DNA of 64,000 bases from an uncultured Chloroflexus sp. (GTDB lineage Bacteria; Chloroflexota; Chloroflexia; Chloroflexales; Chloroflexaceae): assembly GCF_937951745.1 (NCBI RefSeq), contig NZ_CALFBQ010000014.1, forward strand, positions 1 through 64,000, in the 5' to 3' direction. The notes under the pieces were generated by a model, which made no database searches, had not been told where the DNA came from, and was given only the letters and a program-made list of their open reading frames with translations. Below are positions 54,846 to 64,000 of this stretch, in pieces. Made by a program: the position numbers and the translations under genes. Numbering within the stretch: the first letter of the stretch is position 1; each line of letters opens with the position of its first letter.

Positions 54846-57800
54846 ATGATGCTCGCTCACCTCAGCGAATTGGCCTGCTACCTCCCCGGCCTGATCCGGC
54901 GCCGGTTGCAAAACATTAGCGCGGATGGGCGGCTTGAACCAGCCAAGGAGCGCTTTCCGGCAGCCATCCTGTTTGCCGATCTATCGGGATTTACGGCGCT
55001 CACCGAACATCTGACCCACACCAATCCGGCTGGCACTGAAGAGCTGACGCAAATTCTCGAACTCTATTTTGGGCATTTGGTCAGGATCGTCACGGCCCAT
55101 GGCGGGGATGTGATCAAATTTGCCGGCGATGGCCTGCTGGCCCTCTGGTATGGCGACGAGTCATTGGAACAGCTCACGCGCCGCGCCGTGCAGTGCGGTC
55201 TCGCGATCCAGATGATTATGTCACCCGCGGTTTGGAGCACCGCAGTGGTGGATGAAGCGGCGCGGGGGCTACGGGCACGGGTAGGGATTGGGGCTGGCGA
55301 CGTAACGGTGATGCATCTGGGTGGCATTTTTGACCGCTGGGATCTCTTGATCATCGGTGAGGCCGTGCGTGAGGCCGGCGCAGCTGAAGCGACAGCGCCG
55401 CCGGGAGAGGTCGCCTTAACTGCCGCCGCTTGGCAGTTCGTGCAACCATGGTGCAAAGCTGAGCCACTCCCCGGCGGCTACTGGCGGCTCACCGCATTGC
55501 TCGATGACGTACCGATGCAGGCGCTTTCGCCACCCCAGATCGACCTCGAACAAATTGAACTCCTACGCTCGTATGTGCCTAAAGCGATTTTGTCCCGCAT
55601 TGACGCCGGGCAAACCGGGTGGCTCGCCGAACAACGCTATGTGACGGTCTTGTTTGCTCATCTTGGCGATCTAACTGCTGACATCCCATTGCCGGTAGCA
55701 CAGGCGGCGCTGCGCGCTATCCAGACTTGTATTTACCGGTATGAAGGCAGCATCAACCGGCTTGGCACCGATAATAAAGGACCGACGCTGCTAGTAGCGT
55801 TTGGGTTGCCGCCGTTCGCCCATGAAGACGACGCGGAGCGCGGCGTCTTAACTGCCCACGATATTGTCAACACTCTCGCCGATCTGGGGTTTACCTGCAC
55901 GATCGGCGTCACCAGCGGACAAGCGCTCTGTAGTTCGGTCGGAGGGCAAGAGCGGCGCGAATACACCATGATGGGTTCGGTCGTCAATCGTGCTGCGCGG
56001 CTGATGCAAGTGGCTCGGCAGCAAAGCGCGCCCATCTTGTGCGATAGTGAGACAGCGGCAGCTTGCCGCGACCGGATCAGCTTTAACGCCTTACCCCCAC
56101 TGTACCTGCGCGGGATCGCCGATCCGGTTCATATCTTTCAACCGCTGTTAAGCATCACTGATGGATACGATCGACGGTCGCCGATCACCAACCGCTACAC
56201 CAACGCCCTCGTTGGGCGGGCCAACGAAATGGCGCTGCTCAATGATCGCTTCGAGCGATTACGGCAGGGCCAAGGCAACGGCATCGTGATTACCGGCGAA
56301 GTAGGCATCGGTAAATCGCATCTTGTCCAAGCCTTCATTGCCCAAGCGAGCAACCGTGGCGCAATCGTGCTCGCCGGCACGGCCCGGTTAATCGATCGCA
56401 GTCCGTACAATGTGCTACGGGCCGGCCTACCGGGGTTGCTGAATGATCCGCGACTCGGCGATCTGACGGATGCGATTGACACTATCATCCACGAACTCTG
56501 GCCAACTACCCTCATTGGCCAGCCACCTAACTTCGCCGCGCTGGCGCCAACCCATGCCGGACGCCTGCGCGACGGTTTGATTACGCTGCTCGTCAATGTG
56601 GCCGAACGTGCCTCCTTGGTGATCGCAATCGAAGACACGCAATGGCTCGATGAAACGACATGGACGTTACTGGCCGACCTACTCGATCGCCAGCCGCCCA
56701 TCTTGCTTATCCTCACGGGGCGACCACCGCTGAATCAGACCGAAGAGCAGCGCCGGCTGCTCTACCATCCATTGATGGATCAGATCAAATTACAGGGACT
56801 ACCCCCGCTTGCTATTCATGATCTTATTGCCCGGCTCTTTGAAGTTGAGCAAGTCGATGAAGCGATCTGGCGGCTGATTGCCGAGCAGACGCAGGGCCAT
56901 CCCTTTTTTAGTCTTGAACTAGCCAAAGCCCTGCGCGATGCCGGATTGATTATGCGCCAACGCCAAATCTGTCGCTTCGTGCCGGGGGCAGTTAGCACCG
57001 CATTGCGAATGGTTCGTTTACCAGTCACTGTTCAAGGATTAATTACCAGCCGTTTTGACCAATTAACGCTAGAGCAGCAATTGACGTTGAAAGTCGCCAG
57101 CGTGATCGGGGTCGAATTTGATCCGGCGACGTTAGCGGCCATTCACCCCGCTCAGATCAATGAACAACAACTGACCAGTCAGCTTTTCGCCATCCAACAA
57201 GCCGGCTTGATCACCCTTGAGCGGTTTGAACCAACGTTGTCCTATGCCTTCTGGCCAGCGGCGGTGGCGGAAGTGATCTACAACCTGATGAGTTTTGCCC
57301 AGCGGCGACAGGTACATGCCCGCTTAGCCGAGTATCTGGAACAACGCGCCGGCGGCGATCCGCTGCAAGCAACGACCATCGCCTACCACTGGCAAGCTGC
57401 CGGTGAGCCGGTACGGGCACAGCCGTATCTCGACCGAGCAGGCGAACTCGCGCTCCACACCGGTGATTACGCGAGCGCGATCGACCTCTTGAGCAAAGCG
57501 AACCAGATCAACACCGATCAATCAAGCGTTACTATTGGCCGGCGCGAGCGGATGTTGGCTGAAGCGTTTTATTGCCAAGGCCGTCTTGGCGAAAGCTACC
57601 GATTGGTGCAAAACGCCTTTGCCCACCTTGGCCTGCCATTGCCGTCCGATCGCCGGGCCTTGCTCGCCCCAGTGCTGATCGAGAGTGTGCGGCAAATATT
57701 GGCGCTGCTTGGCATTCGCCCCCGCACCATACCAGCAGGGATTGATACGATGGAAATTACGCGCGCGGCAAATCTGCTAGTGCAACTCGACTATTACCAG

Positions 57801-58613
57801 CGCGACCCGCTGACGATGTTGCACAGCTTACTGCGCGCACTGAATCTGGCCGAAGCCGCCGGGTTGCCATTAGCCCGCGCCCGCGCTTATGCGCACATGG
57901 AAGTCGCGTTGAACCGGTTGCCAGTCTGCGCCGCGCTATACCGGCGCAAAGCGATGCGGCTAGCGCACGAACTGGGTGATCCCGCCACCATTGCGTGGGC
58001 CGCCCAAATGCAGGGTCTCGCCGCCTTGGGCCGAGGAGACTGGCAACGGGCGCAGGCAGCCTTGAATCTCGGCTTGACGATTGCCCAGCAGCATGGTGAA
58101 ACCCGCCGTTGGGCCGAATGCCGCGCCCTGCTCTGTATGGCACAGGCGCGGACGGGCAATTTCGCGGCGGCGCTGGTCGGTGCTGCCGAAGTCGTTGCTT
58201 GCGGCGAGCGAACACGTGACCATCAGGTGCAGGTATGGGGCCGTCTCAGCGCGGTTGAGATTCATCTCGCCGCTGGTGATGTGAATGCAGCGATGGCCGA
58301 ATGGCAAGCGGCGAGCAACCTGTTTACCGATTCGAGCCGGATCAGCCGCGCCGATCAGATCTGGCATACGCTGTTGGCAGCGCGGATGGCCCAAATCAGC
58401 GGCGAGCTGCAACAGGCGCACGAGCTGGCCCTGCAAGCCTTGCACCAGATTCACGGCGCGCCGCCGTTGGCGATTTACTTGCTGCGCAGTTATGAAGCGT
58501 TAACCCAGATGCCGTTACCATGGCGGCAACATTGGGAGGCGCGCTTCATTCGTTGGCACGTGGGGTTGATCTTTCCGGTGGTGTTGCGCTCGCGCCAGCA
58601 GCGGCGACGATAG
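54846..58613 (+). CDS. soluble-adenylyl-cyclase-like protein: two cyclase domains, ATPase and TPR
   Basis: This 1255-residue protein has the order of mammalian sAC (ADCY10). C1 (about 38-210) has metal Asp45 and Asp95 and base-reading Lys91 in GGDVIKFAGDGLLALW. C2 (about 255-425) lacks the metal Asp but supplies Asn381 and Arg385 in YTMMGSVVNRAARLM, so the two domains should form one composite active site. An NTPase follows, with Walker A GEVGIGKS (484-491), then alpha-helical repeats to the C-terminus. It has no membrane helix. The family is bicarbonate-stimulated in several bacteria. The start has no clear ribosome binding site. Confidence 0.88.
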   Translation: MMLAHLSELACYLPGLIRRRLQNISADGRLEPAKERFPAAILFADLSGFTALTEHLTHTNPAGTEELTQILELYFGHLVRIVTAHGGDVIKFAGDGLLALWYGDESLEQLTRRAVQCGLAIQMIMSPAVWSTAVVDEAARGLRARVGIGAGDVTVMHLGGIFDRWDLLIIGEAVREAGAAEATAPPGEVALTAAAWQFVQPWCKAEPLPGGYWRLTALLDDVPMQALSPPQIDLEQIELLRSYVPKAILSRIDAGQTGWLAEQRYVTVLFAHLGDLTADIPLPVAQAALRAIQTCIYRYEGSINRLGTDNKGPTLLVAFGLPPFAHEDDAERGVLTAHDIVNTLADLGFTCTIGVTSGQALCSSVGGQERREYTMMGSVVNRAARLMQVARQQSAPILCDSETAAACRDRISFNALPPLYLRGIADPVHIFQPLLSITDGYDRRSPITNRYTNALVGRANEMALLNDRFERLRQGQGNGIVITGEVGIGKSHLVQAFIAQASNRGAIVLAGTARLIDRSPYNVLRAGLPGLLNDPRLGDLTDAIDTIIHELWPTTLIGQPPNFAALAPTHAGRLRDGLITLLVNVAERASLVIAIEDTQWLDETTWTLLADLLDRQPPILLILTGRPPLNQTEEQRRLLYHPLMDQIKLQGLPPLAIHDLIARLFEVEQVDEAIWRLIAEQTQGHPFFSLELAKALRDAGLIMRQRQICRFVPGAVSTALRMVRLPVTVQGLITSRFDQLTLEQQLTLKVASVIGVEFDPATLAAIHPAQINEQQLTSQLFAIQQAGLITLERFEPTLSYAFWPAAVAEVIYNLMSFAQRRQVHARLAEYLEQRAGGDPLQATTIAYHWQAAGEPVRAQPYLDRAGELALHTGDYASAIDLLSKANQINTDQSSVTIGRRERMLAEAFYCQGRLGESYRLVQNAFAHLGLPLPSDRRALLAPVLIESVRQILALLGIRPRTIPAGIDTMEITRAANLLVQLDYYQRDPLTMLHSLLRALNLAEAAGLPLARARAYAHMEVALNRLPVCAALYRRKAMRLAHELGDPATIAWAAQMQGLAALGRGDWQRAQAALNLGLTIAQQHGETRRWAECRALLCMAQARTGNFAAALVGAAEVVACGERTRDHQVQVWGRLSAVEIHLAAGDVNAAMAEWQAASNLFTDSSRISRADQIWHTLLAARMAQISGELQQAHELALQALHQIHGAPPLAIYLLRSYEALTQMPLPWRQHWEARFIRWHVGLIFPVVLRSRQQRRR

Positions 58614-58641
58614 CGTGGGATAGATCGTAGGAGGAGAAGCG

Positions 58642-58670
58642 GTAAGGGCGGGTTGTAAACCCGCCCTTAC
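58642..58670. repeat. GC-rich hairpin repeat, copy 2
   Basis: GTAAGGGCGGGTT (58642-58654) and its exact reverse complement (58658-58670) form a 13-bp stem with a GTA loop between two convergent genes. The core GGGCGGGTT...AACCCGCCC is shared with 37675-37699. Confidence 0.7.
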
Positions 58671-58692
58671 GCTACCGTTGAGAGGGTGCCGA

Positions 58693-60570
58693 TCAGTTGA
58701 CCGTATACTCGCCTTCGACGACGCCATCATCCTTGCGACCACCGCTGCTGCCAGCCCCCGGCGCAGCGCCATCACCGTAGGCAGCCTGCGAGATCTTGAA
58801 CATCGCCTGCTGCAACTCGTTTGAGAGTTGCTGGATGCGGTTGCGATCCTCTTTGGCGATCGCTTCGCGCAGATCCTTGATCAGGCCCTCGATCCGACCG
58901 CGCTCGATGCTGTCAATCTTATCGCCCAGCTCGTTGAGCGACTTCTCGGTCTGATAGGCGAGGCTATCAGCCTGATTCTTCAGCTCAACCAGCTCGCGAC
59001 GCGCCTTGTCTTCGGCGGCATGGAGCTGCGCTTCGCGCACCATACGCTCAACCTCTTCTTTCGAGAGGTTGGTGCTGGCGGTAATCGTGATGCGCTGCTC
59101 TTTGCCCGTCGCCTTATCACGCGCGCTCACATTCAAGATGCCGTTCGCGTCAATATCGAACGTCACCTCAATCTGCGGCACACCGCGTGGCGCCGGCGGG
59201 ATGCCCTCAAGCCGGAAGCGACCGAGCGTGATGTTGTCAGCCGCCATCTCGCGCTCACCCTGCAAGATGTGGATGTCAACCGCCGTCTGGCCATCAGCCG
59301 CAGTCGAGAAGATCTCGGTCTTGCGGGTCGGGATGGTCGTGTTACGCTCGATCAGCTTGGTCATCACACCGCCCAGTGTCTCGACACCGAGCGAGAGCGG
59401 CGTCACGTCGAGCAGCAGCACATCCTTGACTTCACCGCCGAGCACGGCAGCTTGGATCGCCGCGCCGACCGCCACCACCTCATCGGGGTTGACGCTCTTG
59501 TTCGGCTCTTTGCCGAGCATCTTGCGCACCAGCTCTTGCACGACCGGCATACGGGTCGAACCACCGACCAACACCACTTCGTCGATCTGGCTCGGCTGCA
59601 AGCCGGCATCTTTCAGCGCACGCAACACCGGATCGCGCAGGCGCTCGGTCAGATGCGTGGTCAACTGCTCGAACTTGGCCCGCGTCAGCTTCATCGCCAA
59701 GTGCTTGGGGCCGCTGGCGTCAGCCGTGATAAAGGGCAAGTTGATCTCGGTCTCCATCATCGAGCTGAGCTCCATCTTGGCCTTCTCAGCCGCCTCTTTC
59801 AGACGTTGCAGGGCCTGTCGATCCTTGCTCAGGTCGATGCCCTGATCCTTGCGGAACTCATCGATGATCCAGTTGACGATCGCGGCGTCGTAGTCATCAC
59901 CGCCAAGGTGGGTATCGCCGCTGGTCGCCTTGACCTCGATCACGCCATCGCCGACCTCAAGGATGCTCACGTCGAACGTACCGCCACCAAGGTCGAAAAC
60001 GAGGATCGTCTCATCTTTCTTCTTGTCAAGGCCATACGCCAGCGCTGCGGCAGTCGGCTCGTTGATAATGCGCAGCACTTCCAAACCAGCAATCTTACCG
60101 GCGTCTTTGGTTGCCTGCCGCTGGCTATCGTTGAAGTAAGCGGGCACCGTGATCACCGCCTGCGTCACCGGCTCGCCAAGGAAGGCCTCGGCATCAGCTT
60201 TGAGCTTCTGCAACACCATCGCCGAGATCTCTTGCGGCGCATACTCTTTGCCGGTCTGCGGCACGTAAATGCGCACATCGTTGCGCGGGCCCTTCACCAC
60301 CTTAAACGGCACTCGATTGCGCTCTTCAGTCACTTCATCAAAGTTGCGCCCAATAAAGCGCTTCACCGAGTAGAGGGTGTTTTCAGGGTTGATTGTCGCC
60401 TGCCGCTTGGCAGTCTGGCCTACCAGCCGCTCGCCATTCTTGGCAAATGCGACCACTGACGGCGTGGTGCGGTTGCCTTCCGCGTTGGGGATGACGACCA
60501 CATCACCGCCTTCCATAACTGCAATGCACGAGTTAGTCGTGCCAAGGTCAATTCCTACAATTTTGCCCAT
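58693..60570 (-). CDS. dnaK: molecular chaperone DnaK (Hsp70)
   Basis: The 625-residue Hsp70 has the ATPase start [17 protein letters not shown], the [22 protein letters not shown] and [17 protein letters not shown] phosphate loops, [10 protein letters not shown], and the substrate-binding domain [17 protein letters not shown]. The C-terminal lid is followed by a Gly/Ser tail ending VEGEYTVN instead of the EEVD-like DAEFEEV of many homologues. ATG 60570 follows GGAGG. No grpE, dnaJ, hrcA or CIRCE element is adjacent. Confidence 0.97.
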   Translation of the reverse strand: MGKIVGIDLGTTNSCIAVMEGGDVVVIPNAEGNRTTPSVVAFAKNGERLVGQTAKRQATINPENTLYSVKRFIGRNFDEVTEERNRVPFKVVKGPRNDVRIYVPQTGKEYAPQEISAMVLQKLKADAEAFLGEPVTQAVITVPAYFNDSQRQATKDAGKIAGLEVLRIINEPTAAALAYGLDKKKDETILVFDLGGGTFDVSILEVGDGVIEVKATSGDTHLGGDDYDAAIVNWIIDEFRKDQGIDLSKDRQALQRLKEAAEKAKMELSSMMETEINLPFITADASGPKHLAMKLTRAKFEQLTTHLTERLRDPVLRALKDAGLQPSQIDEVVLVGGSTRMPVVQELVRKMLGKEPNKSVNPDEVVAVGAAIQAAVLGGEVKDVLLLDVTPLSLGVETLGGVMTKLIERNTTIPTRKTEIFSTAADGQTAVDIHILQGEREMAADNITLGRFRLEGIPPAPRGVPQIEVTFDIDANGILNVSARDKATGKEQRITITASTNLSKEEVERMVREAQLHAAEDKARRELVELKNQADSLAYQTEKSLNELGDKIDSIERGRIEGLIKDLREAIAKEDRNRIQQLSNELQQAMFKISQAAYGDGAAPGAGSSGGRKDDGVVEGEYTVN

Positions 60571-60669
60571 AGTGCTGGCCTCCGTTGCAAAATGTTGTTG
60601 TACCCATACGGGCATGTTGTATCTGTGTGTAGTGTACCGGTTTTCTAGCAATGATACACTAGCGGGATG

Positions 60670-61908
60670 TTAGAGGTGTGTTTGAATCTGGCGGTTGCGC
60701 AGGAGGATCGTCCGCGCAGCCCGCCGCCCAGTCTCAAGCGCGCCATGCACGGTCGCAATTTCAGCGCCGGTGACGGTGGCTTCGCCAGCGAAGAACAGCG
60801 GGCCAACCGGTTCGGCGAGCGCAACTCGCGCCGCTGCCGTGCCGGCGGCACTGTAGGTGTACGCGCCCCGGCTCCACGAATCGTGTGACCAATCGACCAA
60901 TCGGCCAGCGCGATAAGCGGCTGCCGCATCAACGCCAAATAACGCGTTGAGTTCGCGCAACGCGACTGCAATCGCTTCGGTTGCACCGAGTTCAGCTACC
61001 GCGAGCGCCTGCCGGCCACCCATATAGCCCATCAAGGTGGGCACGCGGGCGCTCGTCACCGGCCACCACGTTGCGATCACGCCATCAGTACTGAGCACGG
61101 TAAACTCTGGCCAGAATTGGCGATCGAACCAGAGCGCTAGCTTAGTAACATGGCCCCTTGGGATAGCTGCAATGGCGGCTTGCTTGGCCGCTGGGAGCGG
61201 CGGATCAAACGCCGGCTGGCCGGCCTGCAAAAGCGAAACCGGCACCGTTATGACAAGCTGGCGCGCTTGGAATCGGCGGCCATCGGCCAGCTCTACGGCA
61301 ACGTGCTGCTCATCCCAGCGTACCAGCGTGACCGCAGCGTGCAGTTCGATCGCTAACCCGGCACACAGCGGCGCGAGCAGATAGCGATAGCCGCAATCGA
61401 TATGAAAGTTATCCTCGCCGATCGTGCTCAAGCGCCGTTCGCGGGCCAATGCTACCGCACTGAGCCGGTGCAAGTCGGCCCCTTCAATATTGGCTAGCCA
61501 GCGTCCGGCTAGGGTGCGCGCTTCAGATGATGGCGCGAGCCGGTCGAGCAATTCGGCCACTGTCACTTCGGGGCCGCGATACTCGCAGATCTGCTGGTAG
61601 AGCGTATGCACGGCTGCCCCAAGCGGATGATCAGCGGCCAATATTCGTCCGCCGAGCGCGAACTGGCGATCGCGCCCCCAACGCGAAGTGGGTAAGCCGG
61701 CGCGCCTGACCAATTCCCACGTGGCGGCACGGTGGCCGTGAATAAATTCAGCCCCAAACTCGACCGGGCCATACTGCTCGTCCGTCCAAATACGGCCACC
61801 AATCCGATCCCGCGCTTCGAGGACGAGCACCTCATAACCCGCGGCGTGGAGGGCATTTGCCGCCGCTAAGCCGGCTATGCCTGCGCCAATCACTATGACA
61901 TCGTGCAT
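60670..61908 (-). CDS. flavin-dependent amine oxidase family protein
   Basis: The 412-residue flavoprotein has an N-terminal FAD-binding motif VIVIGAGIAGLAAANALHAAGYEVLVLEARDRIGGRIWT. GAEFIHGH, the mid-protein LVITVPVSLLQ and the C-terminal FAGEATVTGAEIATVHGALETGRRAA follow. This is the monoamine oxidase/polyamine oxidase fold. The amine or related substrate cannot be told; the fold is also used by some carotenoid and amino-acid oxidases. ATG 61908 is preferred over the site at 61929. Confidence 0.87.
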   Translation of the reverse strand: MHDVIVIGAGIAGLAAANALHAAGYEVLVLEARDRIGGRIWTDEQYGPVEFGAEFIHGHRAATWELVRRAGLPTSRWGRDRQFALGGRILAADHPLGAAVHTLYQQICEYRGPEVTVAELLDRLAPSSEARTLAGRWLANIEGADLHRLSAVALARERRLSTIGEDNFHIDCGYRYLLAPLCAGLAIELHAAVTLVRWDEQHVAVELADGRRFQARQLVITVPVSLLQAGQPAFDPPLPAAKQAAIAAIPRGHVTKLALWFDRQFWPEFTVLSTDGVIATWWPVTSARVPTLMGYMGGRQALAVAELGATEAIAVALRELNALFGVDAAAAYRAGRLVDWSHDSWSRGAYTYSAAGTAAARVALAEPVGPLFFAGEATVTGAEIATVHGALETGRRAARTILLRNRQIQTHL

Positions 61909-61995
61909 ACAACCTCGGTCATTCTTCAAAAGCCTTGCTTGGCGTAACGACCACCAACCTTAGCCGGGAACCCGGCCCTGAAGGGCTGGGCTATG

Positions 61996-62285
61996 CTTAC
62001 GAAGCCCGCTGCGCGAGCTGGTGGCCCTCACCCTCTACCCCCTCTCCCGGTTGGCCCGTACCCCCCCTTAGTCCCACCTCTGCTAAGGGAGGGGTAAGAC
62101 GGTCCCTCCCGCTGGGGGACGAACGAAAACTTACGAGGCCCGCTGCGCGAGCAAGTGACCTCACCCCCCGGCCCCCTCTCCTGCCGAGCGGGCGGAGAGG
62201 GGAAGTCGCGCGGTGAGCAGGTACGGCACGCGCTCCTCTCCCGCACCAGTGAAAGAGGGGCTAGGGGTGAGGGTGAACCGGTGCA
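61996..62285. repeat. dispersed repeat-like spacer with direct and inverted copies
   Basis: The 457-base spacer 61909-62365 contains two direct copies of a 35-40 base unit (61996-62036 and 62130-62168) that begins CTTACGA, then G[CG]CCCGCTGCGCGAGC, and ends near CCTCACCC. Between and after them are CCTCACCC-type and GGGTGAGG-type runs in inverted orientation (62159 region and 62260-62275). The pattern resembles palindromic intergenic repeats found in many GC-rich genomes. No gene is visible. Confidence 0.6.
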
Positions 62286-62365
62286 TTGCAAAGCCATCAA
62301 CCACACCTACGCTCATGCGTTCTATCCGCCCTTGAACCCCGCTGAGGAGGGGAATGACGGAAGCG

Positions 62366-63292
62366 CTACGTCGCCAACCCCAACCGCAACAACGTCGATC
62401 GGGCCTCGTCACCCAACAATGTCTCGTAGAGCAAATCGACTACGCGGGCCGGCGCTCGTTCGCGCAAGCGGACAAGGTGCCATTCATACGCCAGCGGCTG
62501 CCCGGCCAACGTCACGATCCCCATCCGTTCAAGCCGCGCCGGCAACACACTGGCCGGCAAGAAGGCCAACGCCAACCCCGCCTCCACCGCTGACCGCAGC
62601 AGCAACGGACTGTCGGCTTCAAGCGTCACGCGCAGATCGGCGGCATTGACGCCCCGGCGACGCAAACCATCCTCGATCACACGCCGCAATGGATGTCCCA
62701 CCTGCGGTAAAGCCAACGGGTAGTCACGCAAGACGCCGGGAGGCGCCTGCTCTTGCTGCAAGAGCGGATGACCGGCTCCTGCAGCCAGCGCCAGCCGCTC
62801 ACCGGCCAGCAAGCGCGTCTCAAAACCACGCCGACGCGGCGTATCATTGACAAGCACGACCTCACAGCGCCGCTCGGAGAGGTGTTCCAACAAGCGATCG
62901 GCGCTTTGCACCTCGACCTCAACCGTCACCGCCGGGTATTGGCGTTGCACGATAGCGAGCAGCGCCGGTAGAAACGCTTCGGCGCCACCAGCTAGACAAC
63001 CAATTGTCACCCGCCCGCCAATCTGGCCGCGCAACGCGCTTACCGCTTGCACCGCCCGTTCGGCCATTACTACCAATTCTCGCGCATGGTTCAATAACTG
63101 CTCGCCGGCCAACGTGAGCACCATCTGCTGCCCGCTTCGCCGGAACAAGCGTACCCCACCGACCTGCTCTTCCAGCGCCCGGATCTGCTGGCTGACCGCC
63201 GGCTGCGACATATGCAACCGCTTAGCTGCCGCCGAGAACGAGCCGGTCTCGACGACGGCGAGAAAGGTTTGCAAATGGACGGTATTGAGCAT
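62366..63292 (-). CDS. LysR-family transcriptional regulator
   Basis: The 308-residue protein has the LysR helix-turn-helix at the N-terminus (LQTFLAVVETGSFSAAAKRLHMSQPAVSQQIRALEEQ) and a LysR substrate-binding domain (about 90-300). In the family it acts as a tetramer on a nearby promoter, usually with a small-molecule inducer. Here it follows terC by six bases, so they are likely one transcript. Target genes are not visible. Confidence 0.92.
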   Translation of the reverse strand: MLNTVHLQTFLAVVETGSFSAAAKRLHMSQPAVSQQIRALEEQVGGVRLFRRSGQQMVLTLAGEQLLNHARELVVMAERAVQAVSALRGQIGGRVTIGCLAGGAEAFLPALLAIVQRQYPAVTVEVEVQSADRLLEHLSERRCEVVLVNDTPRRRGFETRLLAGERLALAAGAGHPLLQQEQAPPGVLRDYPLALPQVGHPLRRVIEDGLRRRGVNAADLRVTLEADSPLLLRSAVEAGLALAFLPASVLPARLERMGIVTLAGQPLAYEWHLVRLRERAPARVVDLLYETLLGDEARSTLLRLGLAT

Positions 63293-63298
63293 AGGGGG

Positions 63299-64000
63299 CT
63301 AACGACTTAGTTTCGTCGTATCGTAACGTTGGTGCAACTGCACCGGCTGTCGCGCCTTGGCCTTTGCGGCTACTCGCAGATTGAGTACCTCAACCAGTAC
63401 CGAGAAGCCCATCGCAAAGTAGATGTAGCCCTTGGGGATGTGCAGCTCAAACCCTTCGGCCACTAGCGAGAAGCCGATCAGCAACAAAAAGCTGAGCGCC
63501 AGCATTTTCACCGTTGGGTGATCATTAACAAACTTGGCAATCCCTTCGGCTAAGAAAAGCATGACGCCTACGGCAATGATAACCGCTGTCATCATGACCC
63601 ACAACTCGTTCGCCATACCAACTGCAGTTATCACCGAATCGAGCGAAAAGACAATATCGAGCAAGATGATCTGCACCACCACCGTTTGCGTTGTCGTTAC
63701 TGCCGCTGATCGCTCGGTATGCTCAGCACCTTCTAGCTTCTCGTGAATCTCGGTTGTGGCTTTGTAGATCAGGAACAGACCGCCACTGAACATAATCAGG
63801 CTGCGCCCGGTGATATGCCACGACCCCAGCTCGAAGAGCGGCTGGGTAAGACTAGCGATCCAACTGATCGAAAAGAGCAGCAACAGGCGTGTGATCAGCG
63901 CGAGACTGAGGCCAATCTGCCGAGTCGGACGCTGCTGCGCTAGAGGCAGCTTACCGGCCAGAATGCTGATGAAGATGATGTTGTCAATCCCTAACACGAT
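63299..64000 (-). CDS. TerC-family membrane protein (N-terminus outside window)
   Basis: The visible 233 residues, entering at the right edge, contain the TerC signature VLGIDNIIFISILAGKLP, the loop IILLDIVFSLDSVITAVGMAN with its conserved acidic residues, and a C-terminal membrane pair ending KGYIYFAMGFSVLVEVLNLR. Members are implicated in metal ion handling (Mn) and were first linked to tellurite resistance. The first 20-30 residues are missing from the window. Confidence 0.9.
   Translation of the reverse strand: MVLGIDNIIFISILAGKLPLAQQRPTRQIGLSLALITRLLLLFSISWIASLTQPLFELGSWHITGRSLIMFSGGLFLIYKATTEIHEKLEGAEHTERSAAVTTTQTVVVQIILLDIVFSLDSVITAVGMANELWVMMTAVIIAVGVMLFLAEGIAKFVNDHPTVKMLALSFLLLIGFSLVAEGFELHIPKGYIYFAMGFSVLVEVLNLRVAAKAKARQPVQLHQRYDTTKLSR

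Noticed and set aside
58828-60459. A 543-codon open frame on the + strand antisense to dnaK
   Set aside because: It mirrors the codon bias of dnaK, has no family resemblance, and dnaK itself is unmistakable on the other strand.
60571-60669. CIRCE or sigma-32-like element before dnaK
   Set aside because: No TTAGCACTC-N9-GAGTGCTAA repeat and no convincing hexamer pair at proper spacing was found.
61909-62365. CRISPR array in the repeat-rich spacer
   Set aside because: Only two direct units, unequal and imperfect, with no regular spacers and no cas genes in the window.

Overview
The window reads as chromosomal DNA of a fairly GC-rich, thermophile-like member of the Chloroflexota, most probably a filamentous anoxygenic phototroph close to Chloroflexus. 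This is an inference. It rests on two CrtI-type carotenoid desaturases, a ba3-type haem-copper oxidase, CpaF-type pilus ATPase genes, large SARP/BTAD and soluble-adenylyl-cyclase-like ATPases, a C-minus S4 protein and many GTG/TTG starts. No rRNA, tRNA, CRISPR array, insertion sequence or prophage was seen.

Bases 1-17.5 kb are an almost unbroken S10-spc-alpha translation cluster on the + strand: the tail of tuf, S10 to L15, secY, adk, infA, L36, S13, S11, S4, rpoA, L17, truA, L13 and S9. Small internal promoters and a structured leader before rpsD suggest extra control points. 17.5-23.6 kb continues on + with rsmD, coaD, a coiled-coil protein, DUF177-rpmF, and a fatty acid synthesis block: fabH, fabD, fabG and a second FabG-like protein that has lost its catalytic Ser, Tyr and Lys.

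23.65-24.2 kb is the most unusual stretch. It has no gene, but on the - strand it carries a good promoter, about 515 nt of strongly self-complementary sequence and an intrinsic terminator. The two ends of the body are joined by an 18-nt strand pairing (16 bp plus an AA/AA internal loop). I read it as a large structured non-coding RNA that I cannot assign to a known family.

24.3-31.8 kb is on the - strand: a carotenoid desaturase, a CpaF ATPase with an AAA+ partner, a TPR protein, miaB and an unknown acidic protein. 32-41 kb is mixed: a visibly AT-rich membrane protein, a DUF4342-like protein, a secreted pre-peptidase-domain protein, an M28-like membrane protein without metal ligands, holA, rpsT, a MurJ-type flippase and crtI. 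41.5-47 kb holds a Sco-coxIIa-coxB-coxA operon for a ba3-type oxidase, then two oligopeptide ABC ATPases (no permease or binding protein here).

47-58.6 kb is signalling: a pseudokinase, a 1014-residue BTAD/ATPase/TPR regulator translationally coupled to a phosphoribosyltransferase, a short cyclic-di-AMP-receptor-like protein with a glycosyltransferase, a single-domain nucleotide cyclase, and a 1255-residue protein with the domain order of mammalian soluble adenylyl cyclase. 58.7-64 kb holds dnaK, a flavin amine oxidase, a repeat-rich spacer, a LysR regulator and a truncated terC, all on the - strand.

Promoter and terminator calls are pattern matches by eye to sigma-70-like hexamers and hairpins. 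No calculation of folding energy or database search was run.
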